Source: Nitrospirota bacterium (lineage in GTDB: Bacteria > Nitrospirota > Nitrospiria > Nitrospirales > Nitrospiraceae). Taken from it: 5,554 nucleotides of DNA. Of the stretch, positions 1 to 5,045 are shown one piece after another. Made by a program: the position numbers and the translations under genes. Location of the stretch: NCBI GenBank assembly GCA_016195505.1, contig JACPZN010000223.1, positions 1 through 5,554 on the forward strand, written 5' to 3'. Each line of letters begins with the position of its first letter. Position 1 is the first letter of the stretch. Below the pieces are notes generated by a model that had not been told where the DNA came from, made no database searches, and saw only the letters and a program-made list of their open reading frames with translations.

Positions 1-264
1 GCTGCGTCGAAAGCCGGGTTGATCGGATTGATTAAAACTGCAGCGCAGGAATGGGGACCACAGAATGTCCGAGTGAATCTCGTGCTGCCCGGATGGCAGA
101 AAACAACCTTGACTGAGGGCCTGTTCCCCGAAGGCGAGGGATGGCCGGACCACGCGCTGCACCGTCCGCCAGCAATAGAAGAAGTCGCGCGTACGGTCGT
201 GCATATGGCGCAGCTCAATGATATCTCAGGGCAAGTGTGGAACTGCGACAGTCGAAATCTCTAA
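1..264 (+). CDS. Short-chain dehydrogenase/reductase (SDR), C-terminal part only
   Basis: The reading frame is open from the first base and ends at TAA 262-264, so the N-terminal part (Rossmann nucleotide-binding half) lies outside the window. The visible part starts with AASKAGL, which is the tail of the classical SDR active-site motif YxxxK: the lysine is residue 4 here and the catalytic tyrosine would be the codon just before base 1. It continues with the family pattern of an alpha helix, then VRVNLVLPGW (the usual N-x-(I/V)-x-PG stretch after the active site), and ends in ISGQVWNCDS, which matches the typical SDR C-terminal strand (SGQ-x-x-x-x-D). SDRs reduce or oxidise carbonyl/alcohol groups with NAD(P)H; FabG-like 3-oxoacyl-ACP reductases belong here. 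The substrate cannot be read from the sequence. It lies upstream of bioD on the same strand, so a role in biotin precursor synthesis is possible but is inference only. Confidence 0.88.
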   Translation, partial: AASKAGLIGLIKTAAQEWGPQNVRVNLVLPGWQKTTLTEGLFPEGEGWPDHALHRPPAIEEVARTVVHMAQLNDISGQVWNCDSRNL

Positions 265-265
265 C

Positions 266-375
266 AAGAGCATATGGCTGATTGCTAATAGCTTATGGCT
301 GGATACAAAACCGAAGAAGCATGATGTGCTCCCGATCCGAAACCATATCCCATATGCGATACGCCATTAGCTCTT
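266..375. repeat. Imperfect inverted repeat built from NNATNGC heptamers
   Basis: This element fills the gap between the SDR gene and bioD. The left arm is 266-298 and the right arm 343-375. When the right arm is reverse-complemented and aligned without gaps, 23 of 33 bases match, with AAGAGC identical at the outer ends. Each arm is also internally periodic. After AAGAGC the left arm reads ATATGGC, TGATTGC, TAATAGC, TTATGGC; the right arm on the other strand reads TAATGGC, GTATCGC, ATATGGG, ATATGG. The consensus is therefore NNATNGC with a 7-base period, and mismatches between the arms fall mostly in the variable bases. The 44-base centre (299-342) shows no clear pattern. It could be a dispersed intergenic repeat, a hairpin-forming RNA element or a miniature mobile element; no target duplication was identified. 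Confidence 0.6.
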
Positions 376-379
376 TCAA

Positions 380-1117
380 ATGAACCGCGGCGTCTTCATC
401 ACAGGGACCGACACAGGTGTCGGCAAGACGCTAGTCGCCGCCGCTGTGGCCTTGGCCTTGAAGAAACGGGGCCACGCTGTGGGTGTGATGAAGCCGATCG
501 AAACCGGTGTCTCCCCCTCTAGAGTGACGCAGTCTGATGCAGCGCGGCTACGAGCCATTGCTGAAAGCGAGGACCCACTCGGGGCGATCTGCCCCTACCA
601 ATTCGCATGGCCGATAGCCCCCCTTGCTGCTGCGCAGGCCGAACAGCGGGCCATCAATCCGGACGTAATCAGAAAAGTGTACCGACTCCACGCCAGTCGA
701 TATGACTGGACGGTCGTCGAAGGTGTCGGTGGGGTCTCCGTGCCGATCACCCCGAGCACCGATGTCATGGACCTGATCGTCCGGTTGAAGCTTCCATCTG
801 TTGTCGTTAGCCGGTCTGGGCTTGGCGGGATCAACCATGCGCTGCTGACAATCGAAGCACTTCGCCGGAGGAGGATCGCGATCGTCGCGTTGGTCCTGAA
901 CCAGACACATCTGGTCAGATCGAAGATAGCGCGTGTCCAAGAGCGGACCACCGTCGAAATAATTCGGAAGCAGGCAGGCGTGCCCGTGATTGGCCCCCTG
1001 CCCTATCACTCAGGACTCTCCCGACGTTTTCGGCAGTCGACCGTTCAGCTGGCCCGATCCGCTGCCATTAAGAAGCTGACGAAGTTGGTGCTGGCATCCG
1101 GCAGACGAAATCATTGA
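380..1117 (+). CDS. bioD: Dethiobiotin synthetase BioD
   Basis: BioD is a cytoplasmic ATP-dependent ligase that closes the ureido ring of dethiobiotin from 7,8-diaminopelargonic acid and CO2, the next-to-last step of biotin synthesis. The 245-residue protein carries the family signatures in order: Walker A-type GTDTGVGKT at residues 9-17 (K16, T17), KPIETG at 38-43, SDA with D53, and VEGVGG at 113-118 with E114. T17, D53 and E114 correspond to the Mg-ATP ligands known in E. coli BioD. LVLNQ near residue 175 is where the family places its adenine-binding asparagine. The length is slightly above the roughly 225 residues of E. coli BioD, the extra part being a basic C-terminal tail. The ATG start is fixed by an in-frame TAG at 368-370 just upstream. 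No Shine-Dalgarno sequence is visible; the heptamer repeat arm ends four bases before the ATG. The last 50 bases overlap the end of thiE on the other strand. Confidence 0.95.
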   Translation: MNRGVFITGTDTGVGKTLVAAAVALALKKRGHAVGVMKPIETGVSPSRVTQSDAARLRAIAESEDPLGAICPYQFAWPIAPLAAAQAEQRAINPDVIRKVYRLHASRYDWTVVEGVGGVSVPITPSTDVMDLIVRLKLPSVVVSRSGLGGINHALLTIEALRRRRIAIVALVLNQTHLVRSKIARVQERTTVEIIRKQAGVPVIGPLPYHSGLSRRFRQSTVQLARSAAIKKLTKLVLASGRRNH

Positions 1118-1727
1118 CAGCTCGCTGGATATCGGATGCCTTCAGAATCGCGGAGACGACTGCCACGCCATTGGCTCCCGCACGCATCATCTCCCCAACC
1201 TGATCCGCCGTAATTCCTCCGATGGCAAAGATCGGCAGCGACGTGAGCTCACGGATCGCTCGTAGTCCATCGACTCCAACCACCGGATCATGATCCTGTT
1301 TTGATCCCGGTGTACAGATCGGGCCGAAGCCGATGTAGTCCGGCTTGAGCCGCTCTGCTTCTTTCACTTGCTCCGCGTTGTGTGTGGACAGACCGATCAG
1401 TCTGTTTTGTCCCATGACTTTTCGTGCAAAGGCATAGGACAAGTCGGTCTGACCAAGATGAACACCTTCTGCCTCAACCGCTAGCGCCAGATCACAACGA
1501 TCATTCACGATGAACGTGACGCCAAGATCAGATGCAATCTTCCGAAGCGTGAACGCCTCGGCATAGGCCTCCTTCATCGACGCGAACTTGTTTCGATACT
1601 GAAAGATTCTCGCGCCAACTTGAGCCGATTGAATCAGCACGTCATGCAACGATCGATCTGGATTGATCGAAGGATCGAGAATGACGTACAGACCGAAAAG
1701 TGAACCTGTCGGGTGGGTAGGTTTCAT
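1068..1727 (-). CDS. thiE: Thiamine phosphate synthase ThiE
   Basis: ThiE joins hydroxymethylpyrimidine diphosphate and the carboxythiazole phosphate to give thiamine phosphate, in the cytoplasm. The 219-residue protein is a full-length TIM-barrel member: FQYRNK (42-47) matches the family QxRxK motif; FIVNDRCDLAL (72-82) contains the N-D pair; EGVHLGQTDL (87-96) holds a second metal-binding aspartate (D95); IGLSTHN (111-117), DYIGFGPI (130-137), a phosphate loop with K143, FAIGGIT (167-173) and GVAVVSAI (187-194, phosphate-binding V-S) complete the set. The loop TPGSK (139-143) is slightly off the commoner P-T-x-(S/T)-K form. TenI, a non-synthase relative, is the main alternative, but the intact N-D, GQTD and S-T-H motifs favour ThiE. 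The ATG is confirmed by an in-frame stop at 1752-1754 with no other start codon between. No Shine-Dalgarno is seen. It is the last gene of the apparent minus-strand operon, 50 bases after the START-like gene, and it converges with bioD. Confidence 0.94.
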   Translation of the reverse strand: MKPTHPTGSLFGLYVILDPSINPDRSLHDVLIQSAQVGARIFQYRNKFASMKEAYAEAFTLRKIASDLGVTFIVNDRCDLALAVEAEGVHLGQTDLSYAFARKVMGQNRLIGLSTHNAEQVKEAERLKPDYIGFGPICTPGSKQDHDPVVGVDGLRAIRELTSLPIFAIGGITADQVGEMMRAGANGVAVVSAILKASDIQRAVNDFVCRMPAPTSSAS

Positions 1728-1777
1728 TTGTAAAGATGAAGAATTGTCCGGTTACGGGGCCAATGTCAATTTGAGAA

Positions 1778-2371
1778 TTACCGCTTGGAGTTCTCCAACG
1801 CCTTTTGTTTCACGATCCGAAAATGGGTTTCCAAATCCTGCCGCATGGCAATGGCAATGAGCCAGTCCGGCAGCATGGACTTGACCTCGACGATCAGTTC
1901 AAATTCCGCGTTTGTCTGATTCCCCTCACTAGTTGGTTGAAGCTTCCAGACGCGGTGATAGCGCTTAAAGTCCCCCGCCTTCAGATCGGTCACAAGGTCG
2001 CCGTTCGGCAAGGTACGTGATTCCGTCACCAGCCGGTGCTCGCCAGGCATCAGTGCATGCTCGATGCGAAGATCGGTCGTCGCAACCCCCTCATGGACGT
2101 TGAACTGAGCCACCCTCATTCGTACTTCAAAGAGCGCCGGCCAGTGCTCATAATCGGTCAACAGCGCAAGAACAACTTCTGGCTTGGCTGGAAACAGGAC
2201 ATGAGCTATCGCACGGACTCCGCCGCCGGACTCCGGCTTAACCTCTAACGTATCTACATGGGAAGCAGCACGCGCACCCTGCAGCCACAGAGGCGTGAAG
2301 AAAGGACCCGTAAGAACGAGCACAAGCAGGATGACCGGCAATGCGCTCGGTTGTCTATCCAACAATCGCAT
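1778..2371 (-). CDS. Exported SRPBCC/START-like domain protein
   Basis: With the ATG at 2369-2371 the product has 197 residues. Residues 1-35 look like a Sec signal peptide: charged start (MRLLDRQ), a hydrophobic core around PVILLVLVLTG, and ARA before a likely cleavage site near residues 35-36. The remainder fits the SRPBCC fold (START-like, Coq10/RatA-type lipid or polyketide binding): VRAIAHVLFPAKPEVVLALLTDYEHWPALFE is spread over roughly residues 53-83 and carries the family's P-x-x-V-x-x-x-L-x-D-Y-x-x-W pattern, followed by beta strands and an amphipathic C-terminal helix. This fold binds hydrophobic ligands; no ligand can be named. A longer form from 2449 adds 26 residues before the signal peptide and would overlap the upstream gene by 95 bases, so the shorter start is preferred; it overlaps the DGQHR gene by 17 bases, suggesting translational coupling. 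No strong Shine-Dalgarno is present. The periplasmic location is inferred. Confidence 0.8.
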   Translation of the reverse strand: MRLLDRQPSALPVILLVLVLTGPFFTPLWLQGARAASHVDTLEVKPESGGGVRAIAHVLFPAKPEVVLALLTDYEHWPALFEVRMRVAQFNVHEGVATTDLRIEHALMPGEHRLVTESRTLPNGDLVTDLKAGDFKRYHRVWKLQPTSEGNQTNAEFELIVEVKSMLPDWLIAIAMRQDLETHFRIVKQKALENSKR

Positions 2372-3467
2372 CCAGCAATCGCTGATGAATCTTCCGTACC
2401 CGTTCAAGCTGCCCTTTGGCTGCGAACCGTTCGTAGAATCCGTCGGCACGAAATTCTTTGGCGAGTGGCGCCCAGGGCTTCAGGATTTCGGCAAACGGTT
2501 TGTGCGAGCGCTGCTCGTCCCAGTCGTTCATTAGTTTGCGATCCACGATTAAATCATCCAGCACCCGGATCAACGCCTTCAACGTGACGTCTCGGGTGAA
2601 CATGTAGCGTTCGTTGTTGCCCCATACCTCCGCCATCACATCCTTCACGCCCTTCAGATAGTCGCGCACGAGCGCGTAGCAGCGGTCGGCTTTCATCCCA
2701 AGATGCGATTCCATCCAGCGCTTATGTGCGGTGACGACCTTGAGCATTTCGTTGAAAACTTCAGACTGCAGAATCCACTTTTCTTGTTTACTCCGCCCGC
2801 CAAGGCGGTTGATTTTGTACCGCAGCGGCGAGTCCTCTTCGCTATACATGAGGTTGACCACCTTGGCCGCGAATTTCTTCTCCGGGCTTTCCCACGACAC
2901 CTTTTCATAAAGATCCACCAAATGCGAACGGTTGATCCTGGTGTGGGTGGAATTGATGATGACGAACATTTCCGTCGCAAAGTCTCCGCTCCGTCCATCG
3001 AACAACAGACACGGCACTTCGACCCGCGCGATCTGATCCGGATGTTTCTCATGAAAAAAATGAAGCCCGGCCAACCGGTGCTGGCCATCGATGACCAGAT
3101 ACTTCCCCTTCGGCTCGCTCAGATGACCGATCGAGTCGGAGTCACCGGCTTTCTGAAAGCGGAGAGTCTCGTCGGTGAAGAGCAACACGGTGCCAGGAAT
3201 CATCGGCTGCGCCACGACGGTTTCGTAGAAATTGACGATCTGTTTGATCTTCTGCCGGTTCAACACGCGCTGGAAGCCCTTCTCGCTCCGCTCAATCCCG
3301 GCTATGAACTGCGCCACCTCGTCGTGTTCGGAGATCCGGCTTTGCGTGAGCTCTTCCCCTTCGAAATAGTAGCGGCTCGTAAACCGAATCTTCTCCAATA
3401 AATCGGTCGCCTTGTAGGCGATAAAATAGAATGTGCCTTCTTTTTGCTGGATTCGCGTCGCGAGCAT
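2355..3467 (-). CDS. DGQHR-domain protein (DndB-like)
   Basis: The 370-residue protein contains VIDGQHRLAGL at residues 125-135, the motif that names the DGQHR family (D127-G-Q-H-R131). Other family traits are RVLNRQKIKQIVNFY (67-81), the helix that precedes the domain and usually reads RxLNxxxxxxIxxY, and FVIINSTHTRINRSHLVDLY (168-187), the F-x-x-I-N stretch that follows it. The best known member is DndB, the regulator in DNA phosphorothioation (dnd) loci; the motif resembles the D-G-x-H-R of ParB/sulfiredoxin-type domains. No dndC, dndD or dndE gene is present in the window, so the DndB role cannot be assigned; solitary DGQHR proteins occur in many genomes with unknown function. The C-terminal part from about residue 210 is mostly helical and charged. 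The protein is cytoplasmic, with no signal or membrane segment. The ATG at 3465-3467 has GGAGG (3472-3476) four bases before it. It is the first gene of the apparent operon with the START-like gene and thiE. Confidence 0.88.
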   Translation of the reverse strand: MLATRIQQKEGTFYFIAYKATDLLEKIRFTSRYYFEGEELTQSRISEHDEVAQFIAGIERSEKGFQRVLNRQKIKQIVNFYETVVAQPMIPGTVLLFTDETLRFQKAGDSDSIGHLSEPKGKYLVIDGQHRLAGLHFFHEKHPDQIARVEVPCLLFDGRSGDFATEMFVIINSTHTRINRSHLVDLYEKVSWESPEKKFAAKVVNLMYSEEDSPLRYKINRLGGRSKQEKWILQSEVFNEMLKVVTAHKRWMESHLGMKADRCYALVRDYLKGVKDVMAEVWGNNERYMFTRDVTLKALIRVLDDLIVDRKLMNDWDEQRSHKPFAEILKPWAPLAKEFRADGFYERFAAKGQLERVRKIHQRLLDAIVG

Positions 3468-3471
3468 GGAA

Positions 3472-3476
3472 CCTCC
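3472..3476 (-). promoter_or_regulatory. Ribosome binding site of the DGQHR gene
   Basis: GGAGG on the minus strand lies four bases before the ATG at 3467. The spacing is short but usable, and it supports this start. It is one of only two clear Shine-Dalgarno sequences in the window. Confidence 0.6.
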
Positions 3477-3504
3477 ATGAATTCGAGTGGCGCTTTACCG
3501 GGTG

Positions 3505-3533
3505 ATTCTACGCGGACCATCCCATGGCCGCAA
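3505..3533 (-). promoter_or_regulatory. Candidate sigma-70 promoter of the DGQHR-START-thiE operon
   Basis: On the minus strand, TTGCGG (3528-3533) and TAGAAT (3505-3510) are separated by exactly 17 bases. The -10 box matches TATAAT at five of six positions, while the -35 box matches TTGACA only at TTG. The implied transcript start near 3497 gives a leader of about 30 bases before the ATG at 3467, which contains the GGAGG site. This is a pattern match only. Confidence 0.38.
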
Positions 3534-3563
3534 GACGAAGACCTGTGTTACCATGCGTGCACG

Positions 3564-3938
3564 ATGATCACACGGTGGCTGGCGCTCAGTTTTTTCCTCT
3601 CCCTTCTGGCAGTGCTCAGCATGGCCCTTGACGAAGCGAACGCACAGCCGATGGAGGACCCAGGCGCTACGACCGAACTGTCTTGCAGCTTCGCCATGGC
3701 GAAGGGCCCGACCGGGCAAACATGTCAGGTTCCCTTTCCGCAAGGATGCCTCGTCTCGTACATCCCCGGCACAAAACAACCCTGGACGACGATCTCCAGA
3801 GGCGGCAGACTCCTGTGCCGCTTCGATGATAAGGGAACCGACTGGAAAACCAAAATTACCGGTGCCTGTGGTCGTTGCCAATCAGATCATTGTTCGGCCA
3901 AGTTCAGTGTCCGCTTTGATTGTTCTCACCAACAGTGA
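3564..3938 (+). CDS. Small exported cysteine-rich hypothetical protein
   Basis: From the ATG at 3564 the product has 124 residues. Residues 1-27 form a clear signal peptide: MITRW, a long hydrophobic core (LALSFFLSLLAVLSMAL) and ANA before Q28 as a probable cleavage site. The mature part of about 97 residues has eight cysteines, at residues 41, 54, 62, 85, 102, 105, 110 and 120, including a C-G-R-C pair at 102-105; the even number and the export signal suggest disulfide bonds outside the cytoplasm. I do not recognise the family. The same frame is open back to a TTG at 3444, but that start would place about 40 polar residues before the signal peptide and run into the DGQHR gene, so 3564 is preferred. 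No good Shine-Dalgarno is visible. It diverges from the DGQHR gene with 96 bases between, and queG starts 11 bases after its stop, so the two may share a transcript. Confidence 0.68.
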   Translation: MITRWLALSFFLSLLAVLSMALDEANAQPMEDPGATTELSCSFAMAKGPTGQTCQVPFPQGCLVSYIPGTKQPWTTISRGGRLLCRFDDKGTDWKTKITGACGRCQSDHCSAKFSVRFDCSHQQ

Positions 3939-3949
3939 TTCATTCTCCC

Positions 3950-4945
3950 ATGTCCCTCTCACGGGCGATCAAACAAGAAGCTAGCGCGTTAGGATTCGAT
4001 GCCGTCGGCATCGTGCGCGTCGATCGACCTCCCGCTACACCGCAACACATGCTCCTTACCCGGCTCGCGCAGTGGCTCGAACGCGGATTCAACGGCACCA
4101 TGGCCTGGATGGGACGAACACCGGAGAAACGCGCTGATCCTCGGCTTGTCCTTCCAGGATGCCGTTCAGTCATCTCGGCTGGGATTAACTACCTGACCGA
4201 GCATCGCGCCGATGAACGTCCGGGCCATGGCCGCATCGCACGGTACGCCTGGGGAAAGGACTACCACAAGGTTCTTGGTGATCGGCTCAGGCAACTTGAG
4301 CGTCGTATTCACAGCCTGGCGCCGGAAGCCGAGACCCGTTCCTACGTCGATACCGGGCCCGTGATGGAAAAAGCCTGGGCGGAACGGGCTGGTTTGGGAT
4401 GGATCGGCAAACACTCAAATCTCGTGTCGGCCGAATACGGCTCCTGGCTCTTGCTCGGCGAAATCCTGACCACGCTGGATCTGGAGCCAGACGAGCCGGC
4501 AACCGATCTCTGCGGCAGTTGCACCCTCTGCATTCAAGCCTGCCCGACCAAGGCGATCGTGGAGCCCTATGTCGTCGATGCCACCCGCTGTATTTCCTAT
4601 CTCACCATTGAGTTGCGCGGGGACCAGACCGCCATCCCCGACGAATTACAGACGCGCTTGGGAAACAAGATCTTCGGGTGTGACGATTGTCTCGATGTCT
4701 GTCCATTCAATCTGCGGGCTGAACCAACTGGGGAACCGGCCTTCCAGCCAACCTCATTGACCCTCACCCCCAGCTTGGATGAACTGTCCAAGATGGAGGA
4801 ATCGACCTTCACAAGCTTGTTTCAGCACAGCCCCATCCGGCGAGCCAAACACGCTGGAATCCTTCGTAACATCGCGATTGCACAGCGGAATCACAAACAG
4901 CCCGAGACCACTCCTTACCCCGGGTCTGTACTCCTTTCGCCCTAG
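3950..4945 (+). CDS. queG: Epoxyqueuosine reductase QueG
   Basis: QueG reduces epoxyqueuosine to queuosine in the wobble position of tRNAs with GUN anticodons, using cobalamin and two 4Fe-4S clusters in the cytoplasm. The 331-residue protein has the expected parts: an N-terminal cobalamin-binding reductase domain with RYAWGKDYH (98-106) and YVDTGPVMEKAWAERAGLG (132-150), where D134 matches the proposed catalytic aspartate; WIGKHSNL (151-158); then a ferredoxin-type domain with CxxCxxCxxxCP (C188, C191, C194, C198), a further cysteine C214 in RCISYLTIELRG, and CDDCLDVCPFN (C244, C247, C251). All eight cluster cysteines are present. The C-terminal end (RRAKHAGILRNIAIAQRN) matches the short helical tail of the family; no long HEAT-repeat extension follows. 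The frame is open to a TTG at 3920, but the family's N-terminal IKxxAxxLGFDxVGI pattern fits the ATG at 3950, 11 bases after the previous stop. No Shine-Dalgarno is evident. Confidence 0.95.
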   Translation: MSLSRAIKQEASALGFDAVGIVRVDRPPATPQHMLLTRLAQWLERGFNGTMAWMGRTPEKRADPRLVLPGCRSVISAGINYLTEHRADERPGHGRIARYAWGKDYHKVLGDRLRQLERRIHSLAPEAETRSYVDTGPVMEKAWAERAGLGWIGKHSNLVSAEYGSWLLLGEILTTLDLEPDEPATDLCGSCTLCIQACPTKAIVEPYVVDATRCISYLTIELRGDQTAIPDELQTRLGNKIFGCDDCLDVCPFNLRAEPTGEPAFQPTSLTLTPSLDELSKMEESTFTSLFQHSPIRRAKHAGILRNIAIAQRNHKQPETTPYPGSVLLSP

Positions 4946-4953
4946 GCATCTCC

Positions 4954-4979
4954 CCTCTTTTATTCCTCACTGAAAGAGG
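4954..4979. terminator. Weak hairpin after queG
   Basis: CCTCTTT (4954-4960) pairs perfectly with AAAGAGG (4973-4979) around a 12-base loop, beginning nine bases after the queG stop. There is no run of T on either side, so it is not a canonical intrinsic terminator. It may end or stabilise the queG transcript before the next gene. Confidence 0.3.
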
Positions 4980-5032
4980 AGTAGGCTGTAAATAATCACC
5001 AGTTCTTCGATGGTTCGACAGGAGCCCTGAAC

Positions 5033-5038
5033 AAGGAG
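5033..5038 (+). promoter_or_regulatory. Ribosome binding site of the sigma-54 activator gene
   Basis: AAGGAG lies seven bases before the ATG at 5046, the ideal spacing, and it fixes the start of a gene that is cut by the window edge. It is the strongest Shine-Dalgarno sequence in the window. Confidence 0.75.
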
Positions 5039-5045
5039 TTCTCCG

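Noticed and set aside
548..1009. Minus-strand open frame (153 codons) inside bioD
   Set aside because: It lies antisense within well-supported bioD and has no domain signature.
1728..1777. TPP riboswitch before thiE
   Set aside because: The gap is only 50 bases, far shorter than a THI element, and no CUGAGA-type conserved core is present.
2703..3401. Long plus-strand open frame (232 codons) opposite the DGQHR gene
   Set aside because: It is fully antisense to a gene with a clear family motif, shows no recognisable domain and has the arginine/histidine/phenylalanine-rich look of a shadow frame.
3920..3949. TTG start adding ten residues to QueG
   Set aside because: It would overlap the preceding gene, and the family's N-terminal pattern begins after the ATG at 3950.
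4980..5032. Sigma-54 (-24/-12) promoter before the activator gene
   Set aside because: No GG-N10-GC pair in the right TGGCAC/TTGCA context was found; an AATAAT stretch near 4990 lacks a -35 partner.
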